A stretch of 50,295 bases of DNA, from positions 1 to 50,295 of the IMG/VR virus record IMGVR_UViG_3300042673_002653. The stretch is one strand, 5' to 3'. A model generated the notes under the pieces. The model was not told the DNA's origin. It worked only from the letters and a program-made list of their open reading frames with translations, and did no database searches. Position 1 is the stretch's first letter, and each line of letters starts with the position of its first letter. Both the position numbers and the translations under genes were made by a program. Below, piece after piece: positions 22,094-29,860 of the stretch. This DNA comes from a virus.

Positions 22094-22154
22094 CGACCTC
22101 TCAACAGGTTGGCTTGGTTAGGACCCGTCGAGAGGTAGGATGCTCGGCGGGTCC
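22094..22154 (-). promoter_or_regulatory. Structured 5' leader of HNH gene 2
   Basis: On the minus strand, GGACCCG (22154-22148) pairs with CGGGTCC (22127-22121), then a C/A mismatch, then CGAG/CTCG, with a 10-nt loop. Then CCTAACC and a second hairpin CAACC (22111-22107) with GGTCG (22098-22094) holding GAGA in the loop, three bases before ATG. The loop of the first hairpin differs from leaders 1 and 3. Confidence 0.65.
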
Positions 22155-22185
22155 GGCATTTTACCCCAATGGACAGGGGTATCCA

Positions 22186-22599
22186 ATGGCTCAACACGGA
22201 ACAGAGCAAGGCTTCACGGACTGGCTCGCAGCTCGCGGCCATGACCTGCCCGATGGCGCCCCCAGCCCGGCCATTCTTCTCCAGCGAGCGACCGACTACC
22301 TCGATGCAGTCTACGGTGCCCGGCTGGCCAATGCCGAGGCATCGGACGCTCTGGACCTCGCCCTGGAGCGCGCGACCTACGCCGCCGCCTGGCATGAGGC
22401 GCAGAACCCCGGCTCGCTGTCTGTGTCGGTCGTTGCATCGCAACAGGTGAAGCGCGAGAAGATCGACGTCATCGAGACCGAGTATTTCCAAGGGACTGGC
22501 GGGGCTCTGGCCACGGCAACGCCGCAGCTGTCGCTCGTGGATGGTATCCTCGCCCCGTTCCTCGACAAGCCCGCCCTGCCCGCCGTCTTCGTGGTCTGA
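22186..22599 (+). CDS. DnaT-like / head-tail connector-type protein
   Basis: 137 residues. The N-terminal GTEQGFTDWLAARGHDLPDG and RATDYLDAVYGARL match the phage family named 'DnaT-like ssDNA-binding protein', which occurs regularly between capsid and tail genes and probably works as a head-tail connector. A hydrophobic helix-turn core (ALERATYAAAWHEAQNPG) follows. ATG 22186 is chosen; longer forms would run back through the antisense HNH gene. Its stop overlaps the next ATG. Confidence 0.75.
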   Translation: MAQHGTEQGFTDWLAARGHDLPDGAPSPAILLQRATDYLDAVYGARLANAEASDALDLALERATYAAAWHEAQNPGSLSVSVVASQQVKREKIDVIETEYFQGTGGALATATPQLSLVDGILAPFLDKPALPAVFVV

Positions 22600-22964
22600 T
22601 GACCGCCTTCGACTATTCCCGCCCCCTCGCCACGGCGAACCAGCTGATCGAGCGCTACGGCCAGCTCGGGGCGGTTGAGACGCCGGGCGAGCGCATGGGC
22701 CCTGCCTATGACCCCGGCGAGCCGGTCCCGACGTCCACCCCTGCCCGCTTCGTCATCGTCGGCTTCGAGGCCAAGGAGATCGACGGTTCGCGGGTCCTTG
22801 CTACCGACAAGAAGGCCCTGGTCGCGCCCGGCGTGCTGACCGCCGATCCGACCCCCGCAGACCGCCTGGTTGAAGCGAACGGCGTCTCGTGGTCCATTGT
22901 CGGCGTCGATACCCTTCGGCCGGCGGAGACGACTCTGCTGTTTACTTTGCAGGTGCGCCGATGA
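22599..22964 (+). CDS. head-tail joining / head completion protein
   Basis: 121 residues, beta-rich: VPTSTPARFVIVGFEAKEID, LATDKKALVAPGV, WSIVGVDTLRPAETTLLFTLQVRR. The pattern is that of small head completion or adaptor proteins between connector and tail genes in siphoviruses. Assignment is by position and general shape; its start overlaps the previous stop and its own stop overlaps the next ATG. Confidence 0.65.
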   Translation: MTAFDYSRPLATANQLIERYGQLGAVETPGERMGPAYDPGEPVPTSTPARFVIVGFEAKEIDGSRVLATDKKALVAPGVLTADPTPADRLVEANGVSWSIVGVDTLRPAETTLLFTLQVRR

Positions 22965-23119
22965 CCCCAGAAGATCTGGATGCCCTAAAGAGGGATGCTG
23001 CCCGGTATCGCTGGCTACGTGACGACAACGCATACGCACCGGAAGAAGGTCATGTGCGGGGCGGCGAAGAATTGGATGCCCTCTGCGATGAAGGCCTAGC
23101 CGAGGAAGCTGACCGATGA
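22961..23119 (+). CDS. small hypothetical protein (52 aa)
   Basis: 52 acidic residues, MTPEDLDALKRDAARYRWLRDD in the N-terminal half. The RDAARYRWLRD pattern is common in short phage proteins of unknown function. ATGA overlap with the preceding gene, and 4-nt overlap with the next. No function suggested. Confidence 0.65.
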   Translation: MTPEDLDALKRDAARYRWLRDDNAYAPEEGHVRGGEELDALCDEGLAEEADR

Positions 23120-23298
23120 TCGCGACCATCGTAGCTCGTCACTCCCCGCAAGACGTCGCCCTCACCCGAGCGATGACGAAGAACCATGTCGTCCGCACCG
23201 ATAGCGACAACACCCGCGTCCACTACAGGGCGACGGAGCGCCGTTGGAACCCGCAGTCGCGCGAAGCCCGCTTCGTTCTGGAACCCATCTCGGCGTGA
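23116..23298 (+). CDS. small hypothetical protein (60 aa)
   Basis: 60 basic residues with no known motif (MIATIVARHSPQDVALTRAM). It is joined to its neighbours by 4-nt overlaps: ATGA with the gene before, GTGA with the gene after. Part of the short-gene cluster between the connector and the minor head protein. Confidence 0.55.
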   Translation: MIATIVARHSPQDVALTRAMTKNHVVRTDSDNTRVHYRATERRWNPQSREARFVLEPISA

Positions 23299-23501
23299 CC
23301 GCCCATCGGGGCAAGGCCATCCTCGCCGCTGCGGCGTGGAAAGACCTGAACGCCAAGTCGGCGAACTATCAGGCTGCGATCCTCCGGGGCGATGACGAGA
23401 CGGCCAAGGCCATCCGTCAGGAAGCCCACGACATCCTCGACACCCACCTCGACCTGTCAGGCGAAGTCGCCCAGGCCGCGCTGGACATCCTCAAGGACTG
23501 A
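23295..23501 (+). CDS. small hypothetical protein (68 aa)
   Basis: 68 residues, helical: KAILAAAAWKDLNAKSANYQ and LDTHLDLSGEVAQAALDIL. GTG 23295, overlapping the previous stop, gives the compact form; an ATG 51 nt upstream is less likely. Function unknown. Confidence 0.55.
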   Translation: MTAHRGKAILAAAAWKDLNAKSANYQAAILRGDDETAKAIRQEAHDILDTHLDLSGEVAQAALDILKD

Positions 23502-23504
23502 CCC

Positions 23505-24539
23505 TTGGCCAGAACCCGAGTGCAACGGCAGCTCTATGCCGAGCTGCTGGAGCGCTATGGGCGCGCGGTCGCAGACGCGTTTTTCAAGGCGATCGACGAC
23601 ATCAGGAAAGCCGCATCGCTCCAGGCTGTGACCGCAGCGATCGAAGCCGGGGACATCGAAGGCGCGCTCGATGCTCTGGACATCGATCCAGCCGCCTTCA
23701 ACGACATGCTGGACCGGATCAAGGACGCCCAGACGGCCGGGGGCAACTATAGCACCGAGACGATGCCGAAGCGGCGCCCGGACGGGACAGCCTTCACGGT
23801 GCGCTGGGATGGTCGGGCGGTTGAGGCCGAAAGCTGGATGCGCCAGCACGCCGCCGATCTCGTCACCCACACGACGCAGGACATGCGCGAGGCGGCTCGG
23901 CAATCGCTCGTCGCCAGCCTCGAACGTGGCGACAACCCCAAACGCGCCGGCCTCGAACTTGTCGGACGCATCAACCGGGTGACCGGGAAAAGGACCGGTG
24001 GAACCCTGGGGCTGTCGGTGCCTCAAGAGGAATATGTGCGGAGAGCCAGAGAAGAACTGGCCTCTACGTCGCCGGACTTCATGTCCAACTACCTCGGCCG
24101 TAAACGGCGGGACAGAAGGTTCGATAGATCTGTCGCGAAGGCCATCAGGGAGGGCAAGCCGGTCCCACCGGAGATCGCCGCGAAAGCGATTACAGCCTAT
24201 TCGAACCGACTACTCCAGTTGCGGGGCGAGACGATAGGCAGGCACGAGGCCTTCGCAGCGCTCTCAGCGGGCAGGCAGCAGGCCTACGAGCAGGCGGTCG
24301 CCTCGGGAAAGATTACTGCGGCAGCAGTAACGAAGAGCTGGCGTCACTTGTCGAGTCTGGACTACCGACCCGATCATCGCCTGATGAACGGTAAGGGCGT
24401 GGGCCTGATGGAGAGCTTCGTTCTGCCGGACGGTACGACGATGCTTTACCCGCACGACTCATCGGCCCCGATCAAACACACCGTCGGATGCCGGTGCCAA
24501 GCTGATTACAAAGTCGATTTTCTGGCCGGGATCAGGTAG
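23505..24539 (+). CDS. minor head / head morphogenesis protein (Mu F-like)
   Basis: 344 residues. The C-terminal third, GRHEAFAALSAGRQQAYEQA, TKSWRHLSSLDYRPDHRLMNGKG, and APIKHTVGCRCQADYKVDF, is the phage head morphogenesis signature (Mu gpF/SPP1 gp7-like), with cysteine pair CRC near the end. The N-terminal half is helical and binds the portal in relatives. TTG 23505 with AAGGA upstream is the likely start. It lies just before HNH gene 3. Confidence 0.85.
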   Translation: MARTRVQRQLYAELLERYGRAVADAFFKAIDDIRKAASLQAVTAAIEAGDIEGALDALDIDPAAFNDMLDRIKDAQTAGGNYSTETMPKRRPDGTAFTVRWDGRAVEAESWMRQHAADLVTHTTQDMREAARQSLVASLERGDNPKRAGLELVGRINRVTGKRTGGTLGLSVPQEEYVRRAREELASTSPDFMSNYLGRKRRDRRFDRSVAKAIREGKPVPPEIAAKAITAYSNRLLQLRGETIGRHEAFAALSAGRQQAYEQAVASGKITAAAVTKSWRHLSSLDYRPDHRLMNGKGVGLMESFVLPDGTTMLYPHDSSAPIKHTVGCRCQADYKVDFLAGIR

Positions 24540-24547
24540 TCTGAAAC

Positions 24548-24608
24548 GGGCCGAAGCGGTGCGTCAACACCGGCTCCGGCCCTAACCGAAACGACCATTG
24601 GAGGGTCG
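24548..24608 (+). promoter_or_regulatory. Structured 5' leader of HNH gene 3
   Basis: First hairpin: GGGCCG/CGGCCC (24548-24553, 24577-24582), internal loop AA/TC, GC/GC, then GGTG/CACC closing loop CGTCAA (24562-24567). Second hairpin: CGACC (24592-24596) with GGTCG (24604-24608), loop ATTGGAG holding the ribosome site. Loop CGTCAA is identical to leader 1 while the pairs around it differ but still match. Confidence 0.75.
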
Positions 24609-24610
24609 AT

Positions 24611-25435
24611 ATGGCTGATCGAGCGATATGCTCCGTCGAGGGTTGCGGCAAGCCCTCAGAGCGCCGTGAATGGTGCAGCAAACACTATCAGCGCTGGAAG
24701 CGTCACGGCAGCGCGACCCAGACCCATAGGTATGAGGGGCAGCGATGCTCCATTGTCGACTGCGAGCGCCCGGCGCGGGCTTACGGCCTCTGCGGCACGC
24801 ACAACATGCGAATCCGCCGACATGGCGACCCACACGCCCATCCAGCGGTCCGCCGTTTCGGGTGTCTGGTGAAGGACTGTGATCGGGAGCACGCGTCGCG
24901 GGGCTACTGCAAACTCCATTACGACCGCGTCCTCACGACCGGCGATCCTCAAGCTGACGTGCCGCCAAGGATTGCGCCGGGTACTCGCGTCCAGTGGCTT
25001 CTCGACCACATTGATCATCGCGGCGAGGCCTGCCTGATCTGGCCGTTCAGCCGCGACCACAATGGGTATGGCAGGATCACGGATGAAGGAGTCCAGAGAT
25101 CGGCTTCCAGAACCATGTGCGCGCTGGTCAACGGCCCGCCCGAGGTCAGCCGCCTGCAGTCAGCGCACAACTGTGGTCAGGGCCACACCGGCTGCGTACA
25201 TCCTCAGCATCTGCGCTGGGATACTTGCGGCGGCAACCACGCCGACAAAGCCCTGCACGGCACAGAGATCAAGGGCGAGGATCAGTGGCAGGCACGGCTC
25301 ACCGAGGCCGATGTCCACTACATTCGCAGCCAGCGCGGGATCGCGAAGCAGAGCGATCTGGCGGCTCGGTTCGGAATCAATCAGACGTCCATAAGCAAGG
25401 TTCAACGCCGCGTCGCGTGGGCTTGGCTCGAGTGA
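24611..25435 (+). CDS. free-standing HNH homing endonuclease 3 with triplicated zinc-finger unit
   Basis: 274 residues. Three consecutive Cys/His units open the protein: CSVEGCGKPSERREWCSKHY (residues 7-26), CSIVDCERPARAYGLCGTHN (46-65), CLVKDCDREHASRGYCKLHY (85-104). Each has C-x4-C-x9-C-x2-H. The HNH core follows (ACLIWPFSRDHNGYGRI, HNCGQGHTGCVHPQHLRWD) and a C-terminal HTH (LAARFGINQTSISKVQRR). It lies between the head morphogenesis and tail completion genes. Closest relative in the window is HNH gene 2, which has one finger unit only. Confidence 0.9.
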   Translation: MADRAICSVEGCGKPSERREWCSKHYQRWKRHGSATQTHRYEGQRCSIVDCERPARAYGLCGTHNMRIRRHGDPHAHPAVRRFGCLVKDCDREHASRGYCKLHYDRVLTTGDPQADVPPRIAPGTRVQWLLDHIDHRGEACLIWPFSRDHNGYGRITDEGVQRSASRTMCALVNGPPEVSRLQSAHNCGQGHTGCVHPQHLRWDTCGGNHADKALHGTEIKGEDQWQARLTEADVHYIRSQRGIAKQSDLAARFGINQTSISKVQRRVAWAWLE

Positions 25436-25441
25436 GGTCCA

Positions 25442-26029
25442 ATGGCCCAAGGCTCATTTTCCAGTCAGGTGAGCGCTTGGGTCGCTGAGACGAAAGAGCG
25501 AGCGGCGGCGGTCAAGAACGAGAGTACCCAGCGCGTGATTGAGATCATGCAGGAGCCAGGCCCATCCCGCGCGACCGTATCGAAAGCCATCGCTACTGGC
25601 GCTGGGCTGGGCAAGGTGAAGGCGGACGGAACCAGAGGGCGCAAGAAGCGAGCTTTCGGACCCGTCGCCAGAAGCGTTGGCGGCGTCGGAAATCTACCGG
25701 TCGATACAGGATTTCTCCGAGCCTCCTTGGTGGTGACGATTGGTGAGACGCTGCCGCCGCTGGTCGATAATCCGTCCGCTGATAGCTCGCACGCTTGGGA
25801 CGCGAGTGAGGTCAAGCTGACGCTATCAGGCGCGGACTTCGGTGACACGGTCATCGCCGCGTACACCGCCAAATACGCGCGGCGCATCGAATATGGCTTC
25901 ACCGGCACCGACTCCGCCGGACGCTCATACAGCCAGCGTGGAACCCGGTTTGTCGCCCTCGCGGCGCAGCAGTGGCAGCGCATCGTCAACGAAGTATGCG
26001 CGGAGGCTAAGAGCCGCGCGGGAGGATAG
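25442..26029 (+). CDS. HK97 gp10-like tail component
   Basis: 195 residues. PVDTGFLRASLVVTIGE and YTAKYARRIEYGFTGTDSAGRSYSQRGTRFVALAAQQW show the HK97 gp10 family pattern (ptd.TG.LR..., aYA..vEfG). These proteins act at the head-tail junction or tail completion. It starts 6 nt after HNH gene 3. The extended N-terminal helix (residues 1-40) is basic. Confidence 0.82.
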   Translation: MAQGSFSSQVSAWVAETKERAAAVKNESTQRVIEIMQEPGPSRATVSKAIATGAGLGKVKADGTRGRKKRAFGPVARSVGGVGNLPVDTGFLRASLVVTIGETLPPLVDNPSADSSHAWDASEVKLTLSGADFGDTVIAAYTAKYARRIEYGFTGTDSAGRSYSQRGTRFVALAAQQWQRIVNEVCAEAKSRAGG

Positions 26030-26032
26030 CCC

Positions 26033-26440
26033 ATGGCCGATCCCGCCGTCGTCGCCGCGCTGCTGTTCCAGCGGTGCGAGAGCATGGTCATCTCAGCGCC
26101 GACCATGCCCATAGCGTTCCCCGATGTGGCCTTCACGGCTCCGACTGACGGCAAGTATCTCAGGGTCGACTTCTTCGCCAACGCCCCGGCGTGGGAGAGC
26201 CTGTCAGGCGACGCTCTGAGCATGGGGCTTCTGCAAATCTCCGTCGTCTGGCCCAAGGGCGTCGGCGTCGTGAAGCCTCGGGAAGTCGCCCACCTCGTCG
26301 AAGCCCACTTCTCCAAGGGCCTCCAGATGTCCGGCCAAGGCGTCCGCGTGAAGGTCAGCCGCAAGCCTTGGACCGCGTCCCCGATCATCGAGGACACCCA
26401 GACCCTGACCCCGGTCACCATCCCCTGGACGGCGTCGTAG
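26033..26440 (+). CDS. tail terminator-like protein (DUF4128 type)
   Basis: 135 residues. FPDVAFTAPTDGKYLRVDFFANAP and GLLQISVVWPKGVGVVKPREVAHLVEAHF match the DUF4128 family, small tail terminator proteins that cap the tail tube and join it to the head. It lies between the gp10-like and tail tube genes, as in many siphoviruses. Confidence 0.8.
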   Translation: MADPAVVAALLFQRCESMVISAPTMPIAFPDVAFTAPTDGKYLRVDFFANAPAWESLSGDALSMGLLQISVVWPKGVGVVKPREVAHLVEAHFSKGLQMSGQGVRVKVSRKPWTASPIIEDTQTLTPVTIPWTAS

Positions 26441-26492
26441 CCGACCGGTCGCCCTCTCGCCGCATGGGCAACGGCACCCCCAACAGGAGGCC

Positions 26493-26969
26493 ATGATGGC
26501 TCTTTCCGACGGCATCGGCTCGAAGGTCTTCATCGGCCCAGCCACCGCTTCTCTCGACGCCAGCACCATCACTGCGTTGACGCCCTGTGTCGAAGTGAAG
26601 GAGTGCGAATCCATTCCCGAATTCGGCGACTCCTCGGCGACGATCACCTTCACCTCCCTGAGCGCCGGCCGCGTCCGCAAGCGCAAGGGTGCGCGCGACG
26701 CCGGAGACATCACCGTCACCTTCGCCAACATCCCCGATGATCCGGGCCAACTCGCCATGATCGCCGCCGAGAAGTCGAAGTCCAACTTCGCCATCAAGGT
26801 CGTCGCGGCCGATGAGCCTGACGAGGACGGCACCCCCAGCGAATTCTACCTGATCGCCCTGGTCAACTCGGCGAAGGTCAACGTCGGCGCGTCGAACGCC
26901 GTGAACAAGCGCGCCTTCTCGCTGCTGATCCAGGACGTCCACGAAGTTCCGGCCGAAGCCGGCGCCTGA
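26493..26969 (+). CDS. major tail tube protein
   Basis: 158 residues. ALSDGIGSKVFIGPATASLD, GDITVTFANIPDDPGQLAMI and NAVNKRAFSLLIQDVHEVPA show the lambda-V/phage tail tube fold. Many copies stack into the non-contractile tube. AGGAGG about 5 nt before ATG 26493 or 26496 gives a strong start. Two hairpins follow its stop and probably lower expression of the next gene. Confidence 0.87.
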   Translation: MMALSDGIGSKVFIGPATASLDASTITALTPCVEVKECESIPEFGDSSATITFTSLSAGRVRKRKGARDAGDITVTFANIPDDPGQLAMIAAEKSKSNFAIKVVAADEPDEDGTPSEFYLIALVNSAKVNVGASNAVNKRAFSLLIQDVHEVPAEAGA

Positions 26970-26983
26970 CCCTCCCAACTTAA

Positions 26984-27019
26984 CGTCGGGGTCGCGCCCC
27001 GGCGTCCTTTTCAAAGGAC
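26984..27019 (+). promoter_or_regulatory. Attenuator hairpin and ribosome-site hairpin before tail chaperone
   Basis: CGTCGGGG (26984-26991) pairs with CCCCGGCG (26997-27004) and is followed by TCCTTTT, like a weak terminator. Then GTCCTTT (27004-27010) pairs with AAAGGAC (27013-27019), burying the AAGGA ribosome site of the chaperone gene. Both could reduce chaperone output relative to tail tube. Confidence 0.6.
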
Positions 27020-27024
27020 ACACC

Positions 27025-27444
27025 ATGGACCTTTCCACCTTCGACACCGCCGCCGCGGCCAATGACGGCGCCGTGCTTGAACTGCGATCGCCGAACGACG
27101 GCAGCGTCATCCTCCAAGACGACGGCGAGACCCCGGTCTCGATCACTCTGCTCGGCGAGGACTCTGACCGCGTCACAAAGCACAACAACGTCATCGCCAA
27201 CCGCGCCCTTCGCTCCGGCCCCGGCGGCCCGGCCATGAGCGCCGAAGTCGCCCGCGAGAACGAGATCGCCAAGTTCGCCAAGGCGACCGTCTCGTGGTCC
27301 GGGGTTGAGGTAGACAAGCAGACCCTCGACTGCACTGAGGACAACGCGAAGGCGCTCTACCGTCGCTTCCCCTGGATCCGCGATCAGGTCCGCGTCTTCA
27401 TGGCTGACCGCGCCCATTTTACGAAGGGATCGGCCGCGCGCTGA
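27025..27444 (+). CDS. tail assembly chaperone (gpG-like)
   Basis: 139 residues. FDTAAAANDGAVLELRSPND, DDGETPVSITLLGEDSDRV and AEVARENEIAKFAKATVSWSG follow the tail chaperone pattern. It lies between tail tube and tape measure, the place of lambda G. A -1 frameshift near CATTTTACG (27415-27423) would join it to the overlapping downstream frame and produce the gpGT-like extended form. Chaperones of this type hold the tape measure protein until the tube polymerises. Ribosome site is partly hidden in a hairpin. Confidence 0.85.
   Translation: MDLSTFDTAAAANDGAVLELRSPNDGSVILQDDGETPVSITLLGEDSDRVTKHNNVIANRALRSGPGGPAMSAEVARENEIAKFAKATVSWSGVEVDKQTLDCTEDNAKALYRRFPWIRDQVRVFMADRAHFTKGSAAR
27417..27420 (+). 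other. Candidate -1 frameshift site (TTTT)
   Basis: The chaperone frame reads GCC CAT TTT ACG; sliding one base back on TTTT gives TTT TAC GAA, and the -1 frame stays open to 27785. The joined product reads DRAHF-YEGIGRALIDYAG, which resembles a chaperone C-terminal start better than the unshifted KGSAAR end. The slippery sequence is not a canonical heptamer. Confidence 0.5.
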
Positions 27445-27461
27445 TCGACTACGCCGGGGCG

Positions 27462-27785
27462 GTGGAGGGGAAGTTGAACCCCCTCCCGCTATTCCCCGAG
27501 GGTGGCGAACACCTCTGGGGCTGCTTTGCCGATCTCTGCGCCACCCGGCAGATCGGCTTGTCGGCCAACCCGATCACCTACACCGAGATCGACGCCTACA
27601 GCCGGTCTACCCATGCCGATCTTCGGGCCGCTGACGTCCGGCTGATCCGCCAGATGGACGACCGCGTCGCCGCCGTCCGCGCGGGCGAGTTCAACCCGGC
27701 CAGCCCAACCGGCCGCAAGCCCGGCATTGGGTCATTCCTCAAACAGCAAGCGGCCGCGAGCCGGAGAAGGAAGGCGGAGCAATGA
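27462..27785 (+). CDS. tail assembly chaperone extension (gpT-like, by -1 frameshift)
   Basis: In the -1 frame relative to the chaperone gene, open from 27420 or earlier. Alone it could start at GTG 27462 (107 residues). LPLFPEGGEHLWGCFADLCATRQIGLSANPITYTEIDAYSRS is typical of the C-terminal extension of tail chaperones, as is the short helical LIRQMDDR segment. Made most likely only as fusion with the upstream part, which would bind tape measure protein. It overlaps the tape measure start by 4 nt. No good ribosome site precedes GTG 27462. Confidence 0.75.
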   Translation: MEGKLNPLPLFPEGGEHLWGCFADLCATRQIGLSANPITYTEIDAYSRSTHADLRAADVRLIRQMDDRVAAVRAGEFNPASPTGRKPGIGSFLKQQAAASRRRKAEQ

Positions 27786-29860
27786 CCGATCTCGCCAACC
27801 TCGGCATCCGCGTCGAGAGCCAGGAAGCCGATGTCGCCGACAAGCGCCTCGACAATCTGGCTGCCTCTGCTGACCGGGCCGAGAAGAGCGTCGACGCCCT
27901 CGCCGTAGCCGCGCGCCGGGCGGACGGGGCGACCTCGACCATGAACGTCGCGGTGCAAGAGCAGAACCGCGTCCTCGGCGTCGCTCGGAACAGCCTCGGC
28001 CTGACCACGCAGGAGGGACTGAACCTCGGCCGCCAGATGTCCGACGTGGGCGTCCAACTGGCCATGGGGATGTCGCCCTTCATGATCGCGGTCCAGCAGG
28101 GCCCGCAAATCCTCGATGTCTTCCAAATGGCGGCGATCCGAACCGGCACCACGGTTCGAGCGGCCATGGCGGCGACCGGCGCGGCGATCTGGGCGGCCCT
28201 CGCCCCGCTGATGCCCTTCATCCTCGCGGTGGGCGCTGCTGTCGGCGTCATGGCTGCGGGCTGGGGGCTGGCCACCCGGTCGATGAACCAGGACATCGGC
28301 GACCTGACGAACGGCATGGGGCTGAACGAGGAGCAACTCGAGCGCCTGAAAGAGAAGAACATCTCCACCACGGCCACGGCCGGCGACGCATGGCGCGGTC
28401 TCGGAACCACGATCAAGGAGATGTTCGCGGGCGTCTTCGGCGACGAGCTCGCCTGGGTCGATAAGCAGTGGAACAGCTTCCTCGACGACCTGACTAAGAA
28501 CACGGGGGCCGAGGTCGATGCCATCGCAGGGTTCTTCGTCGGCGCCTACAACGTGGTGCGCGACACTTGGCGCCTACTGCCGGCCGCCATCGGCGACGCC
28601 GCTATATCGTCCGCAAATGCCGCGATCACCGCTGTAAACTGGTTGGTCGCCAAGTCCGTCGAGGGCGTGAACAACCTCCGGGCCCAGTACAACTCCCTTC
28701 CCGCCTGGATGCGCGGTGGGCAGGCCGCTCCGATGATGGGCACGCCGCAGTTTGGCGCTCTGGGCAATCCATACGCAGGCGGCATGTCGGCGGCGTTCGG
28801 GGTGGGCGCGGCATCGTACGGTGCCGGGTATGAGAGCCAACAAGGCATGTCCGGTCGCTTCATGGACCGCTGGCGTCAGAACACGCTGGCCTCAGCACGC
28901 AACCGCATTGGCGAGGGCGCCGGCGACGCTGGCTCTGATGCCGCAGTCCGCCGTGCGCGCGAAGCCCGAGAGGTTCTGGAGCAGCTGCCAAACATCAATC
29001 TGCAGCCGCTGAATATCCAGCTTATCGAGCTACGAAACCCCCTCCGCGATATCGCTGACGAGGCGCGGCTGGTGCACAGCCTTGCCCTCGACGCCGCTCA
29101 GGGTCTCGCTTCCGCGTTCGGCGAGAGCGGCCGTGCGCTGGGCGATCTCCTGACGACCATGTCGGGCTATCAGTCGCGGATGGCTGAGATCACCCTCGCC
29201 GAGCAGCAGAAGCAAATCACCATTGCCCAAGCTGAGCGCGACCGTGCGCATGCTCAGGTCCAGCACTACGGCGACATGCTGGGCGCGGCCAAGGGCTTCT
29301 TCGACCAGAATAGCGAGGGCTACCGCGTCCTTCAGGCAGCCGAAGCGGCGTGGCGCGTCTTCCAGTTCGCGATGTCGGTTCAGGCGATGGCCCAGAACGC
29401 GGCCGAGACCGGCACGAGCGTGGCCGGGAGCATGGCTAAAGGCGCAGCATCCACGGCGGCCGGCGCGGCGAAGATGTTCGAAGTCCTCGGCCCCTTCGCC
29501 TTCCCGGCTATCGCGGCAATGCTGGCCCTGCTGACCTCGGTCGGGCTTCGCGGCGGCGGAGGCGGTGGCTCGGGACGCAACTTCGCGGCCAACGACAACA
29601 CCGCCGAGGCCACCGCCTCCATCAGCCGGTCGTCACAGCGGGAACAGCAGGCCCGCGAGGGTCTGAGCGCCGCCATCGCCAGCAGCGTGGAAGTGCGGGT
29701 CACCGCCGACCGCGACGGTCTTGATGCCTATGTGGTTGGTCGTGCCGAAGACGTCGCCCGCCCGCTGGTGATCCAGGGCATGGCCGCCACCGCCGGCGCC
29801 ACCCGGCAGCAGGTGATGTCTGACCTCGACAAGGGCCGGACCTACGGGCGCGTGGCCTGA
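27782..29860 (+). CDS. tail tape measure protein
   Basis: 692 residues. Starts DLANLGIRVESQEADVADKR and has the lambda-H-type region GLNLGRQMSDVGVQLAMGMSPFMIAVQQGPQIL, a hydrophobic stretch LAPLMPFILAVGAAVGVMAAG, long helices (EITLAEQQKQITIAQAERDR) and a second hydrophobic Ala-rich segment near residue 580. The protein sets tail length and fills the tube lumen. Length of 692 residues predicts a fairly short tail of about 100 nm if 1.5 angstrom per residue holds. Confidence 0.92.
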   Translation: MTDLANLGIRVESQEADVADKRLDNLAASADRAEKSVDALAVAARRADGATSTMNVAVQEQNRVLGVARNSLGLTTQEGLNLGRQMSDVGVQLAMGMSPFMIAVQQGPQILDVFQMAAIRTGTTVRAAMAATGAAIWAALAPLMPFILAVGAAVGVMAAGWGLATRSMNQDIGDLTNGMGLNEEQLERLKEKNISTTATAGDAWRGLGTTIKEMFAGVFGDELAWVDKQWNSFLDDLTKNTGAEVDAIAGFFVGAYNVVRDTWRLLPAAIGDAAISSANAAITAVNWLVAKSVEGVNNLRAQYNSLPAWMRGGQAAPMMGTPQFGALGNPYAGGMSAAFGVGAASYGAGYESQQGMSGRFMDRWRQNTLASARNRIGEGAGDAGSDAAVRRAREAREVLEQLPNINLQPLNIQLIELRNPLRDIADEARLVHSLALDAAQGLASAFGESGRALGDLLTTMSGYQSRMAEITLAEQQKQITIAQAERDRAHAQVQHYGDMLGAAKGFFDQNSEGYRVLQAAEAAWRVFQFAMSVQAMAQNAAETGTSVAGSMAKGAASTAAGAAKMFEVLGPFAFPAIAAMLALLTSVGLRGGGGGGSGRNFAANDNTAEATASISRSSQREQQAREGLSAAIASSVEVRVTADRDGLDAYVVGRAEDVARPLVIQGMAATAGATRQQVMSDLDKGRTYGRVA

